NCBI GenBank assembly: GCA_036365145.1
Contig: JAEOAD010000025.1
Location: forward strand, 30,079,001 to 30,143,000
From: Orientallactaga sibirica
Lineage: Eukaryota; Chordata; Mammalia; Rodentia; Dipodidae
Length of the DNA: 64,000 nt
Direction: 5' to 3'
A model generated the notes under the pieces. It had not been told where the DNA came from and did not search any database. It saw nothing but the letters and a program-made list of their open reading frames with translations. Position 1 is the first letter of the stretch, and every line of letters begins with the position of its first letter. Both the position numbers and the translations under genes were made by a program. Below, one piece after another: positions 22,932 through 34,500 of this stretch.

Positions 22932-23148
22932 TCTCTTTTATTTTTATGTCATCATTTCTCCCTCCTATTATGCATGTCTTGTGTAGGTATCACCAGCCAC
23001 GGTGAGGTCATCAATACTACCACGTTGTGTCTGGAAGAGTGCATTATAAGCAGTCCTTCCCTTCCTTTGGCTCTTACATTCTTATGATCTTATTGAATCT
23101 CTCAAAGAACCAAGTTTGATTTGATTAATTCTGTTTATTGTCTTTTAA

Positions 23149-23414
23149 AATTATTATTATTGAGAGAGACAGAGAGAGAGAGAAAGAGACAGAGAGGAAG
23201 AGGCAGAGAGAGAGAGAGAGAGAGAATGGGTGTGCCAGTGGCCTCTCGGACGCTGTGAACGAACTCCAGATGTGTGTACCCTCTTGTGGGCAAGTGCAAC
23301 ATTGTGCCCTTGTGTCACTTTAACATCTGGCTAACGTGGGACCTGGAGATCTAACTGGTGTTCTTAGGCTTGGCACGCAGGCGCCTTAACTGCTAAGCCA
23401 TCTCTCCAGCCTTG
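23149..23414 (-). repeat. Dip-type SINE, long variant, in an L1
   Basis: Antisense. The 13-bp duplication tattgtcttttaa at 23136-23148 and 23415-23427 brackets it. It contains the extra segment gtgggcaagtgcaacattgtg, cccttgtgtcac and the variant body ggacctggagatctaactgg. Confidence 0.92.
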
Positions 23415-23564
23415 TATTGTCTTTTAAGTGCCTATTTCATTAATTTCTATCCTAATCTTTATTATTTTTTTGCCACCTACTTGGTTTGGAAATAGCTTTT
23501 TGATATTTTTCTAGAACCTTGAGGTGGGTCATTAGGTTGTTTATTTAGTAACTATCTGATTTTG

Positions 23565-23716
23565 TTTTGTTTTGTTTTTCGAGGTAGGGTCTTGCTCTGG
23601 CTCAGGGTGACCTGGAATTCACAATGGAGTCTTAGGGTTGCCTCCAACTCATGGTGATCCTCCTACCTCTGCCTCCTGAGTGCAGGGATTAAAGGTGTGC
23701 GCCACCGTGCCTGGCC
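23565..23716 (-). repeat. B1 SINE
   Basis: Antisense B1 inserted in the old L1. Tail ttttgttttgttttgttttt. Confidence 0.88.
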
Positions 23717-23969
23717 ATCTAGATTTTTTTTATATTTGTTAATATTTGTTTCGTGAACTACTATGTGATCAATTTTGGAAAAAGTTCATGTGACACTGAA
23801 AAGTCATCTGCTCACTTGAGACATCTTATGGTCATTAATCATTTCTAGAAGTAGACTCTGTCTTCGTTCTCAGATATTTCAGTGCTCTCAGGAGTTTTGG
23901 TTTCCATTGTGTGGAGTTGGGAAGTTGTGAGCATGTTCTGATGGTTTGTTATCTTGTATTGTTTTTGTA

Positions 23970-24219
23970 AAAATTATTTTTATTTATTTATTTGAAAGAC
24001 AGATACAGACACACAGGAGGAAAGAGCAAAAGAGGAAGAGGGAGGGAGGGAGAGAGAGAAAGAGAGAGGGGGGGGGAGAGGGGAGAGAGTCTGAGGCTCT
24101 TGCATGCACCAGACATGTGTGCCACTTTGTGCATCTGGATTTTACATAGGTGGCTGGGTAGTTGAACCCTGGGCCAGCAAGCTTTCAAGCAAATGCTTTT
24201 AAGCATCTCCCCAGCCCCC
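23970..24219 (-). repeat. Dip-type SINE (diverged, expanded GA/GGGA)
   Basis: Antisense. Its purine-rich stretch expands to about 80 bases with a G-run near 24069. The head ends agcatctccccagcccc. Confidence 0.82.
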
Positions 24220-24740
24220 ATTCTATATTCCTACCGTTTCTTTGTTGTGTCTTTTACATTTGTGGAGATTGATGTGTCTTCTAATGTTATCTGTTTTCCT
24301 ATATACAACTCATTTTGTTGTTTGTCTTGTTTTGTGCATATTTCTGGGGGGGGGGTCTTCATTAGGACGTACACTTGTCACAAGGGACCCACACTGCTGA
24401 TCCACCGATTTGTCAGCAGTTCTGCTTTTGCCAAGCTGTAGCAGATACTTTTGCAGTACAGGTGTGTTCCCTTTAGGCTACAGAGACTGCAGTGTTAGCA
24501 TGGAGAAGGTGCATTTTATAGATTTTTTTTTTTTAAGCAAAGGATATCAGTATTTGGTGAAGTGTGGAAGGCATGGGGGGAGTAGGAATAGGGAGGTAAA
24601 ATTTGGATGAGGAAGTAAGTACATGGGTTGGAGGAATTTAAGGGAGGATGGAGACTACTGTAGATATCAGAATGTCAAGTAGATTTTGTGGGCGTAGAAA
24701 CACGAGGGACAGTCATGATGGTCCATTCTGGTGAAGTAGA
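24220..24740. other. No confident feature
   Basis: T-rich sequence possibly from an old antisense L1 at the left end, too diverged to place. No coding evidence. Confidence 0.35.
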
Positions 24741-24744
24741 TTTA

Positions 24745-24914
24745 AAAAAATATATAGAGAGAAAAAACGGGCATGCCAGGGCCTCCGGCCACTGCAAACG
24801 AACACCAGATGCATGCGTCACCTTGTGCATCTGTCTTATGTAGGTATTGGGGAATTAAACCTGGGTCCTTTGGCTTTGCCAGTAAGTGCCTTACCACTAA
24901 GCCATCTCTCCAGG
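24745..24914 (-). repeat. Dip-type SINE
   Basis: Antisense with a short, degraded tail (aaaaaatatatagagag). Confidence 0.85.
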
Positions 24915-24927
24915 TTGAGGTAGATTT

Positions 24928-25115
24928 TTTTTAATTTTAATTTTTATTTATTTAGTTGAGAGAGAGTATGGGTGCACCAGGGCCTCTAGCCACTGCAAAC
25001 TCCAGACACATGTGCCACCTTGTGCATCTGGCTTATATGGGTCCTTGGGAATCGAATCTGGGTCCTTCGGCTTTGCAGGCAAGCGCCTTTACTGCTAAGC
25101 CATTTCTCCAGCCCT
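24928..25115 (-). repeat. Dip-type SINE
   Basis: Antisense. It lies next to the previous copy in the same orientation. Confidence 0.88.
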
Positions 25116-25307
25116 GAGGTAGATGTTTAAAGTAAAGTAGCTTAACAACTAATACATAAAATTTCAGCTATTAATAAAAACAATCAATTATAGAGCCAAA
25201 AGTACTAAGAAATTGATATAAACAAGCAAACCAAAAAACAAACAAAAAATATGGAACAAAAAAGAAACAAAAAGGGCAAACTCAACAAGAAAGTAAGAAA
25301 GCAAGAA

Positions 25308-25405
25308 CTCTGGGGAGATGGCTCAGTAGATAAAGGCACTTGCTTGCAAAGTCGGCCTGACCAGGTTCAATGCCCCAGTACCCACATAAGCCAGTCGCAC
25401 ATGGG
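25308..25405 (+). repeat. Dip-type SINE, 3'-truncated
   Basis: Sense head and first part of the body (ggggagatggctcagtagat to cccacataagccag), then lost. Confidence 0.65.
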
Positions 25406-25790
25406 CCATTTGGGCTGGTAGTTTTGCTAGGTGGTGGAACTGTCCGGGACCCCGTGTTTCAGCATTTGTGTTCCACCACTCGATCAACCATGGCTTACAC
25501 TCCCCCATCTTACTTGGAAGTCCTCACTCCTCATTCTTGAGGGGATTTATGTGTGGAGGTCATTTTTCTGAAGCATTGCAAAGCTGTGTATGTGTGTGGG
25601 GGGGATGGGCATGGTGTCTCCGTGTTTAGGGGAGTAAAATTCTCTTGAAGCCAGAGTAAAATAATTCCTGGGACTACTGGAGGCAGTCTGTAACATCATA
25701 GCTTAAATTCCTTTGGTAATTTTTTTCTCTGGAACACTTTAAGGAACATATATAAACCATGAATACAATCAATAATACTGTTATCCTTGA
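25406..25790. other. No recognisable feature
   Basis: Unique sequence; no gene or repeat recognised. Confidence 0.4.
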
Positions 25791-25794
25791 ATTA

Positions 25795-25999
25795 AAAAAT
25801 ATTTATTTATTTGTAAGCAGAGACAGAGAGAGGAGAGACAGATAGAGAGAGTGGGCATGCCAGGGCCTCCAGCCACTGCAAACTCCAGATGCATGCACCA
25901 CTTTATGCATCTGGCTTTACATGGGTACTAGAGAATCAAAACCTGGTAGTTAGGTTTTCCAAGGAAGCACCTTAACCTCTGAGCCATCTCCCCAGCCCC
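25795..25999 (-). repeat. Dip-type SINE
   Basis: Antisense, full length. Confidence 0.88.
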
Positions 26000-26204
26000 C
26001 TGGTGTGGGTATCTTATTTCTTATTGTCCATTTTAGTGATCTAATGGTTGTAAAATAGAAAAAGAAAAGTTGAGAGAGAGAAGAGAGAAGGAGGAAAGGA
26101 GAGGGGGTAGGTAGAGGAGGTATTAATCAAGGTATAAGTTATGTAATTCTCTACATAGGTATACATTTCAAATGGATATTTAGAATTTTGGAGCTACGAA
26201 ATCA

Positions 26205-26317
26205 CACATCTGGATTTCCTGGAAGATTAAAAGCAAATGAACAAATCCATAGACACAACCACATCTGGATTCCCTGGACGATTAAAAACAAACAAAGAAA
26301 TTCACAGACACAACCAC
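26205..26317 (+). repeat. 55-bp tandem duplication
   Basis: Two adjacent units, 26205-26259 and 26260-26317, each starting cacatctggatt and carrying gattaaaa, caaa and agacacaacc. They are about 85% alike by eye. The surrounding GC-richer sequence may be an old LTR, because such duplications are common in U3 regions. Confidence 0.75.
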
Positions 26318-26319
26318 AT

Positions 26320-27400
26320 GCCGACACCTCCCTCCGGAGCACCTGTGTGATAAGGCAGGTTTGACAGATGAGTGCGTCCTTAACCTCCCAAGTGTAACCT
26401 GCCAGCGGCTAAGACCAACCACCAGCCTCCACCCACAGGGGAGCCCCTTTTAGTCTTCAAGACCTCAGCTGTCACCCAACCTCCAAACCTTCAAAGCTGA
26501 GATAGACTTCAAGCCTACGACTGACCCTCTGTGTCTTTCCCCATCTACTGGTCCCGCTCTACTCTGCTGTCAAACTTAATTGACTTCAGGGTCCAACACT
26601 GGTCACCAATGTGGGGAAACTCCTGAAGAAAGTCTTGGAGCAGATGTTAAGTTTCATGACCGCAGTGGCCATACCGGAGCCATGCGCCAAGTCCCCAATA
26701 AGATGTTCCCCTTACCTGCTTGGCCCTTTTGTGATCGTTGCCTCTCTTGCTGGAAACTGGAGAACAATAGCCCAAAGAGAACCACTGGGACTGAACACAG
26801 TGTAACCATAGACTTCTTCGTCTATGCCATGCCAGCGATGGGCGGCACACACACAGGATGACTTTGAATACTGCCTGTAAGCAGGTCAGCAGTCTCCAAG
26901 AAAGGTACGCTCTCCCCGAGCAAAGAAAGGGAGGGAGCTTTACTGGTGAGATACATAGACACACATATCCAAATAGGGGAGCGTATGTCAGGCAGACAGA
27001 CACATCCCTGAGCATGTGCAGTTCAGGAAAGATACCACTGAACATACTCAGTGAAGGTCAGAGATCAAAAAGAACAAGTGGTGGGAAGGAATCCCTTAAA
27101 TATGTTCAGTCTCTGTTGTAAACGTGATGGAAAAGTCTCTAGTGCACCTGGCCCAAAGCCATGTCCCTCGTTGGAGCAGAACTCACTGGTGACTGCTCGC
27201 TTATATCATCAGTCTGTGCCACGGGCCAGGAGAGAAAGCACCAGCACAGGACAGCCAGAGGTTGGGGAGAGGGCAATAAACCCTTTCTGCACTCAGAGAC
27301 TGGTCCAGGCTCACCCATCCCCCCAGACCCCACCCCTAGCTTTCTTGTTTCCTCTTGACCAGCCTTGCATCAGTATAAACATCAGATAGGAGGAGCTGTT
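26320..27400. other. Unclassified sequence, possibly LTR-derived
   Basis: No SINE. gggcaataaaccctttctgc near 27270 looks like an LTR polyadenylation region, but no TG...CA ends, primer-binding site or retroviral motif can be fixed. Overlapping frames of up to 132 codons on both strands (26580-27389) show no known domain. Confidence 0.3.
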
Positions 27401-27407
27401 CTGTTCC

Positions 27408-27408
<1 letters not shown>

Positions 27409-27498
<90 letters not shown>
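27409..27498. repeat. (GAAA)n microsatellite, about 22 perfect units
   Basis: Ninety uninterrupted bases with no adjacent SINE tail, likely length-polymorphic. Confidence 0.97.
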
Positions 27499-27499
27499 C

Positions 27500-28424
27500 C
27501 AGTTTTCAGGCTTTTATTTGTGGCCAAAAGAAAAGGGCACTTTTGAAGTAGTGTTAAAATGGCTGTCTCCAGAGACCTCAGGCTTCTGCGGCTACTAACA
27601 GACCAGCTTTTTGGATTAATGATGTTAATCTAATTTGCTTCATTTGCAGTGCCACTGAGCTCAGCTGGAGGTTGTGAGAGAAAGTGTAAACCACATCCCC
27701 AGCCTGCTGTCGCAAGCAGGGACTCTGGGCAGGCATCCTGCCCTTGCTGGGCCCTGCTGCCCTGATGGCGAGCCTCTTCCTGGCGTGACCCACATAGCCT
27801 GTGCAGAGTTGTGTGCAGGCTGTCCTCTGCTGGCATCAGGGACACGGTTGCTCCTGCCAGGATTTCCAGAGCCTCGGAGGTGAAAAGGGGTGAGAGCAAC
27901 CACATTTCCCTCATGAGTCTTGGCATCTCCTGGTGACAGGCACGAGCCCGGCAGGGTGCTGGGTAGGGAAAGGTGGGCTGCCAGGACAGGAGACAGGCTT
28001 CTTTTTTGGTGAAGCATGTCATCCCTGCTGCCCACGTCGCGTTCACACTTGTCAGTCTGACGGCTGTCAGGGCTGGGGTGGGATTGCAGCTTTACCAGGC
28101 ATTGCCACCACTGAGCACACTCTTCGTTTCCTTTTTCTTTATTATTTTTGGAAACTCCAGCTTTCCCTAGCTAGTGTTAAAAAAATCTTTGGGCTTTTCT
28201 TCAACACTTTTTTTTTTTTTTTTTGAAATGAAAACTATGGTACAGTGAAAATCTCAGAGGCAATGCCCAAAGCCATGAGAACAGAGTAGCTGCCATCGCC
28301 AGAGAGGACACAGGGTGCCTCATGTGAATGCCTGGCACGTGCCTCTGCGTGCCCTCCTGGTCAAGGGTTTCTCTTTCTCCGTTCAGAGTGATCATTTACT
28401 GGCTTCTCTTTATGTTTTTTTTTT
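27500..28424. other. GC-richer unique sequence
   Basis: Overlapping frames on both strands between 27630 and 28226 (up to 138 codons, minus) reflect higher GC. I recognise no protein, and no CpG cluster is obvious. Confidence 0.4.
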
Positions 28425-28655
28425 TTTTTTGTTATTTAGTTTATTTATTTGTTTGAGAGTGACAGACAGAGAGAGACAGAGGCAGAGAAAGAGAGAAAAT
28501 GGGTGCGCCAGGGCCTCCAGCCACTGCAAAGGAACTCCAGATGCGTGCACCCCCTTGTGCATCTGTCTGACGTGGCTCCTGGGGAATCGAGCCTCGGACC
28601 AGGGTCCTTAGGCTTGACAGGCAAGTGCTTAACCACTAAGCCATCTCTCCAAGCC
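28425..28655 (-). repeat. Dip-type SINE
   Basis: Antisense, full length, with a small duplication-like insert (gaatcgagcctcggaccagg). Confidence 0.87.
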
Positions 28656-28689
28656 CTCCTTACCTATCTAGGAACATGTAAATAAATGG

Positions 28690-28925
28690 TATCATAATCA
28701 AATATTCCTTCACTACTGTTTCTTCATTATGCCTGTCAGATGCATTATATTGTTACATTATTGTTACATGGGGCTGCAGATTGCTCATTTGGTGGACATA
28801 GTATTCCATGGTTCTGACACCCAGCAATGGGGCAGTCTGTTCATTCTGTTGTTGCAGAACACATGAGCTGTTTCTAGGTTTGACTTTTGTTCACAATGCT
28901 GCAGAGAACATTCCTGTACAGATTC
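28690..28925 (-). mobile_element. Old L1 3'-end fragment
   Basis: tagtattccatggttctgac, ctgtttctaggtttgac, cacaatgctgcagagaac and attcctgtacag follow the antisense order of ancient L1M 3' ends. Strongly diverged. Confidence 0.55.
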
Positions 28926-28929
28926 TGTA

Positions 28930-29610
28930 GCATCCCAACCCTTTCTAAAGCAACTGTGATGCACCTAATGTAGCTGGAGCATCGAGCCTTTGATGTGCAG
29001 ATGCAGGGAGCTAACTTACTGAGGATGACCTCGGGTTGCTTTCTGCTCATCGCTGCATCAGTGGGTGGGTGCCCCTGGAGGCCATTCATATTAGAATTCT
29101 CCCTGAGAATCAAGGTGGTAAGGAAGCAAGAACTTTCTGGGCAGGCCAAAGGGAACAACTTGAAAGGGCGCTACCCTGGGGATCAAAGAGTCCTTGTGCT
29201 CTTGGCTTTGATAGTCTGTAACCACACGCCCTGCAGTGATTCATTAACTGTCTCAAAATCGTGCTGTTCTTCCCCGCCCACCACCTCTAATCAGAAATGC
29301 TGCATTCAAGCCAACACTGCCGTCATTAACAAGCTCTGGGGCCGAGTGAGGGGTTCCTCGGCTGCTGGGAAAGCCCCGGGAAGGGCTTTGAAGCCCGCAT
29401 ACGAGCCTATAAAGCCATCATCTAGGGTCTCTGGGGCTGCCTATCGACTTGTTGAAGAAAGTGGATTTCTTTTCTTTTGGTGTGTGTATGTGTGTTTGTA
29501 TGTGTACAGGTGCATGTGTGTGTGCGTGCACGCACACGTGGAAGGCAGAGGGAAAAGCTGTCTTTGATTGGTTCCACTGTGTTATTGTGATGGGGTCACT
29601 CACCAGAGCT
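28930..29610. other. Unique sequence with a TG-rich tract
   Basis: The longest open frame outside L1 (about 190 codons, 28995-29567) runs into the TG/CA-rich tract at 29480-29540, and its translation has no recognisable domain. I treat it as chance. Confidence 0.4.
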
Positions 29611-29619
29611 CACAAACTT

Positions 29620-29757
29620 GGTCAAAGTCACTTGTCCCAGGGCTATACTTTCTTTGTCTCCCAAGCACTGGGATTACAGGCAGGCATCACCATGCCTGGC
29701 ATTTTCTGAATTTACGTCCTCATGCTTGTACAGCTGGCTGAGCCATTGCCCCAGCCC
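29620..29757 (-). repeat. B3/B4-type SINE
   Basis: Antisense: a B1-like piece (gcactgggattacaggcagg) followed by cctcatgcttgtacag and a tRNA-like head complement ending gagccattgccccagccc. Confidence 0.65.
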
Positions 29758-29936
29758 TGAAAGGGAATTATAATGGAAAGTAAGTGATACATTTTCATTC
29801 CATGAAAACGAGTGGATAAGCAATGCGTGTTCTTTGACTGTGATTGTCCTCAGTTTTCTTGTGGCCCATAATTTTGATTATGCCATGCAGATGTAAACAA
29901 TGCACTGTGAACTCTGGGTTCTCTGCTACTCTGAAA

Positions 29937-29952
29937 GGTCACTGATTTTTTT
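29937..29952 (+). repeat. Target-site duplication, left copy (L1)
   Basis: GGTCACTGATTTTTTT, matching 37173-37188. The T-run merges with the poly-T of the insertion. Confidence 0.88.
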
Positions 29953-29964
29953 TTTTTTTTTTTT

Positions 29965-30210
29965 GAAAGGAAATGTTAGTTCAGTCTATTAAAAAGTATT
30001 TTTGAAGCACCAGCTTGGGCAAGATGTACATAAGGACTTACCAAGAATACAAAAATGAGTTAAACACACATCTCACTTCTGATGCAGCAGAAGAGATAAG
30101 ACATGGGCAAGTGAAGATGTAACTAGCAATTTAAAAGCAAGTCATAAGCAGGTTCCGTGGCAAACATCTGGAATCCCAGTGATGTGGAGTCTTTGAATGC
30201 GAGAGGCCTT
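29965..30210 (-). other. Transduced 3' flank carried by the L1
   Basis: A 246-bp non-L1 sequence between two poly-A tracts, inside the duplication that bounds the insertion. On the L1 strand it ends ...TTTTTAATAGACTG..., placing an AATAGA-type variant polyadenylation signal about 20 bases before the second poly-A. This fits read-through of the L1's own signal (TCAATAAAAATT, about 30256-30270) at the source locus. Part near 30150-30200 weakly resembles the start of a B1. Confidence 0.78.
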
Positions 30211-31575
30211 TCTTTTTTTTTTTTTTTTTTTTTTTTTTTGTTTTTTTTTTTTTTTAATTTTTATTGATTTTTAATCTTACATACCAAAAAAAAACCCCAC
30301 CTGATATTTCCCTCCCCTCCCCCATTCCATTTTAGAACTCCAGTCTCCATCATATCCCCTCCCTTTCTCCATTAGTCTCTCTCTTAATTTGATGACATCA
30401 TCTTTCTCTTCTATTTTGAGGGTCTTGCAAAGGTATTACTAGGCACTGCAAGATCATGGATATCGAGGCCAATTTCTGTCTGGGCAGCTGCATAGTAAGA
30501 GGTCATATCCTTCCTTTGGCTCTTCCATTCTATCCGCCCCCTCTTCCGCAATGGTCCCTGAGCCACTGGAGGATGTGACAGAGGTGTTTCAGTGCTAGGC
30601 ACTCCTCCATCCCTTCTTCTCAGCACTATGTTGCCTTTTGTGTCGTCCCAGTGGTCATCACCATCTGAAAAGAGAAGCTTCTCTAGCCATAAGTGAGAAT
30701 AGCGTTAATATGTGGACATGAGCATTTAGTGTAGTGTCCCCAGGGCAGCTTGGTGGGAATAATATATACATTTAGTCAGACATGAGCAGGCTTATACCCC
30801 CAAGGCTCATGACCTCACCTACCATAGACTTTTACTTAGGTTTTTCAGTACCGGGTATGTATTCCCTCCCGTAGAGAGGGCCTTCAGTCCAATTATGGAG
30901 CAGTTGGTTACCCCAAGAGTAGACACGCCACTATTGCACCCGTTCAGTCATTGGGCCTGTCTGGCCAAGCTTGAATATTCAGCATCCACTATTTTCACTG
31001 TTGATGGCTTCTGTCTCCCATACGCTGCGTGCAGTGCAGCTTTTTCCAGCTTTCAGTTGGCTGGTCTACAGGGAGAAGGTTTTCTGCTCAGCACCAGCTT
31101 GCTTTCTCAGTGTCCTTGCCTCTCAGGCATGAGATGTCTTCAGCAATAGGGTCTTACTATCTATTTCTCTAGGGAAACCAAGGGCTTTGGCAAAAGCCTT
31201 AATGTTTTGGAGGCTACCGGGACCTCCTTGGCCAACATCTCACTGGAAGGAGTTCCATCCCAGGTACTGAAAATTTTCTAGTAACAGTCTACATCTTCTA
31301 GACGTGTCCTTAATCAAAAAGTAGTTTTACATATGTCTTATTGATAATATCTTGAGTTTAGATTGTCCCTCCCCTGCCCTTTTTGTATGCATTCTCTTCC
31401 CATGGCCTCGCTTAGGCCATTCCCCTCCCTGTACTCAGTTCTTCTACTTACATATGTGTATTACCATACACTTAAGTCCTTCCCTTTCTTCCCTCCCATA
31501 TAGCCTTTTATCCGCTTACTGGTTTCTGGTACCTCTTTTTGGTTCCAGTTCATACACAAGTCTATACATTGGTAG

Positions 31576-34500
31576 CTAGGATCCACATATGAGAGAGAAC
31601 ATGTGACGTTTGGCTTTCTGAGCCTGGGTTACCTCACTAAGTATAATCCTTTCCAGATCCATCCATTTCCCTGCAAATTTCATAATTTCATTTTCTTTAC
31701 TGCTGAATAGAACTCCATTGTGTAAATGTACCACATCTTTATTATCCACTCATCTGTGGAGGGACATCTAGGCTGCTTCCATTTCTTAGCTATTGTGAAT
31801 AGAGCAGCAATAAACATGGTTTTGCAAGTATCTCTAAGGCAGTGAGAAGAGTCCTCTGGATATATGCCTAGGAGTGCCATAGCTGGATCATATGGTAAGT
31901 CTATTTCTAGCTGTCTCAAGAACCTCCACACTGATTTCCACAGTGGCTGGACCAGCTTACATTCCCACCAACAGTGTAGAAGTTTTCCTGTTTTTCCGCA
32001 TCCACGCCAACACTTATTGTCATTTGTTTTCTTGATGGCAGCCATTCTGACAGGAGTGATATGGAATCTCAAAGTGGTTTTAATTTGCATTTCCCTGATG
32101 GCTAAGGATGTAGAACATTTTTTTAGATGTTTATATGCCATCTGTATTTCATCTTCCGTGAATTCTCTATTTAGTTCCGTAGCCCATTTTTAACTGGGTT
32201 GTTTGAATTCTTGTTATTCTGTTTTTGAGTTCTTTGTATATTCTGGATATTAATCCTCTGTCAGATGAATAACTGGCAAAGATTTTCTCCCATTCTGTAG
32301 GTTGTCTTTTGCTCTATTCACAGTGTCCTTTGCTGTACAAAAGCTTTGTAATTTTATAAGGTCCCAGTGGTTGATTAGTGCTTTTATTCTCTGAGCAATT
32401 GGAGTTATATTCAGAAAGTCCTTGCCTATTCCAATATGTTGAAGAGTTTCCCCTACTTTTTCCTCTAGCATTTTCAGAGTTTCAGGTCTGATATTAAGGT
32501 CCCTGATCCATTTGGACTTGATTCTTGTGCAAGGAGAGAGACAAGGATCTATGTTTATCCTTTTACAAACAGATGTCCAATTTTCCCAGCACCACTTGTT
32601 AAAGAGGCTATCTTTTCTCCAATGAGTATTTTTGGCGTTTTTGTCAAAAATCAGGTAGCTGTAGCTGTCTGGATTAATATTTGGGTCTTCTATTCTGTTC
32701 CATTGATCTACCTGTCTGTCCTTGTGCCAGTACCATGCTGTTTTTGTTACTATGGCTTTGTAGTATAACTTAAAATCGGGTATGGTTATACCACCTGCCT
32801 GATTTTTGTTATGCAAAATTGTTTTGGCTATTCGAGATTTTTGGGTTTCCAGATGAATTTTAGTATTGTTTTTTCTATTTCTGTGAAGAATGCTATTGGG
32901 ATTTTAATGGGGATCGCATTAAATGTGTAGATTGCTTTTGGTAAGATTGACATTTTCACTATATTGATTCTTCCAATCCAGGAGCATGGAATGTCTTTCC
33001 ATTTCCTTGTGTCTTCTGCAATTTGTCGCTCGAGTTTTTTATAGTTCTCATTGTAGAGATCCTTCACTTCCTTGGTTAAGTTTATTCCAAGGTATTTTAT
33101 TTTTTTTGAGGCAATTGTGAATGGGAGAGATTCCCTGATTTCATCCTCTGCATGTTTGTTGTTAGTGTATAGAAAAGCTACTGATTTCTGTGTGTTTATT
33201 TTGTATCCTGCTACATTGCTAAAAGTGTTTATCAGCTCTAATAATTTGCTGGTAGAGTCCTTAGGATCTGTTATGTATAGAATCATAGCATCTGCAAATA
33301 ATGATAATTTGACCTCTTCCTTTCCAATTTGTATCCCCTTTATGAGTGCCTCTTGTCTTATTGCTATGGCTAAGACTTCCAATACTATATTAAATAATAG
33401 TGGAGAAAGTGGACACCCTTGTCTTGTTCCTGAATTTAGAGGAAAAGCTTCAAGTTTTTCCCCATTAAGTATTATGTTGGCTGTAGGTTTGTCATAAATA
33501 GCTTTTATTATGTTGAGATATGTACCTTCTATTCCAAGTTTCTGTAGTACTTTCACCATGAAGGGGTGTTGGATTTTGTCAAATGCCTTTTCTGCATCTA
33601 TTGAGATGACCATGTGATTTTTGTCCTTCAGACCATTTATATGGTGTATTACATTTATGGATTTGCGTATGTTGAACCATCCCTGCATCTCTGGGATAAA
33701 GCCTACTTGGTCAGGGTGAATAATCTTTCTGATATATTCTTGTATTCTGTTTGCCAGTATTTTGTTGAGAATTTTTGCATCTATGTTCATGAGGGAGATT
33801 GGTCTATAGTTTTCTTTTTTTGATCTGTCTTTGTCCGGTTTGGGTATCAGGGTGATGCTGGCTTCATAGAAGGATTTTGGTAGAATTCCTTCCTCTTCTA
33901 TTTTATGGAAAAGTTTGAGAAGCATTGGTGTTAGATCTTCCAGGAATGTCTGGTAAAATTCAGTAGTGAATCCATCTGGGCCTGGGCTTTTTTAATTGGG
34001 AGACTTTTATGACTGCTTGGATCTCTGTGGTTGTTATAGGTCTATTTAAATGGTTTATCTCATCTTGATTTAATTTTGGTAGGTCATATAAATCAAGGAA
34101 ATCATCCATTTCTTTCAGGTTTTCAAACTTAGAGGCATATATATTCTTAAAGTATGTCCGTATGATTTTCTGAATTTCTTTGGTATCTGTTGTGATGTTG
34201 CCTTTTTCATCTCTAATTTTATCAATTTTTGTCTCTTCTCTCTTTCTCTTGGTCAGATTTGCTAGGGTTTGTCAATCTTGTTAATTCTTTCAAAGAACCA
34301 ACTCTTTGTTTCATTGATTTTTTGATTGTTTTTTTGGTTTCCATTTCATTAATTTCTGCCCTAACCTTTATTATTTCTTCCCGTCTACTGATTTTTGGTT
34401 TGCCTTGTTCTTCTCTTTCCAAGGCCTTAAGGTGAAGCATTAAATTGTTTAGTTGTGAACTCTCTAGTTTCTTAATATAGGCACTTAGAGCTATAAATTT

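Larger units (their letters stand above)
23085..23880 (-). mobile_element. Old L1 ORF2 fragment, interrupted twice
   Basis: Antisense ORF2 pieces at 23085-23148 (tctctcaaagaaccaa), 23415-23563 (ttaatttctatcctaatc, ccttgaggtggg) and 23717-23880 (actatgtgatcaattttgg, cgttctcag). They follow the same order as 34.2-34.9 kb of the large L1. A Dip and a B1 are inserted. Heavily diverged. Confidence 0.7.

Noticed and set aside
27409..27498. Regular array considered as a CRISPR-like or coding repeat
   Set aside because: It is a pure GAAA microsatellite with no spacers.
27630..28046. Overlapping 138- and 124-codon minus-strand frames and plus-strand frames
   Set aside because: Frames open on both strands at once are what GC-rich noncoding DNA gives; no protein similarity recognised.
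28995..29567. The longest open frame outside L1 (about 190 codons, plus strand)
   Set aside because: It runs into a TG/CA-rich tract, its translation shows no domain, and there is no start, splice or codon-bias support.
29965..30210. Read first as a separate SINE with its own poly-A, independent of the L1
   Set aside because: The only matching target-site duplication encloses it together with the L1, and no duplication brackets it alone.
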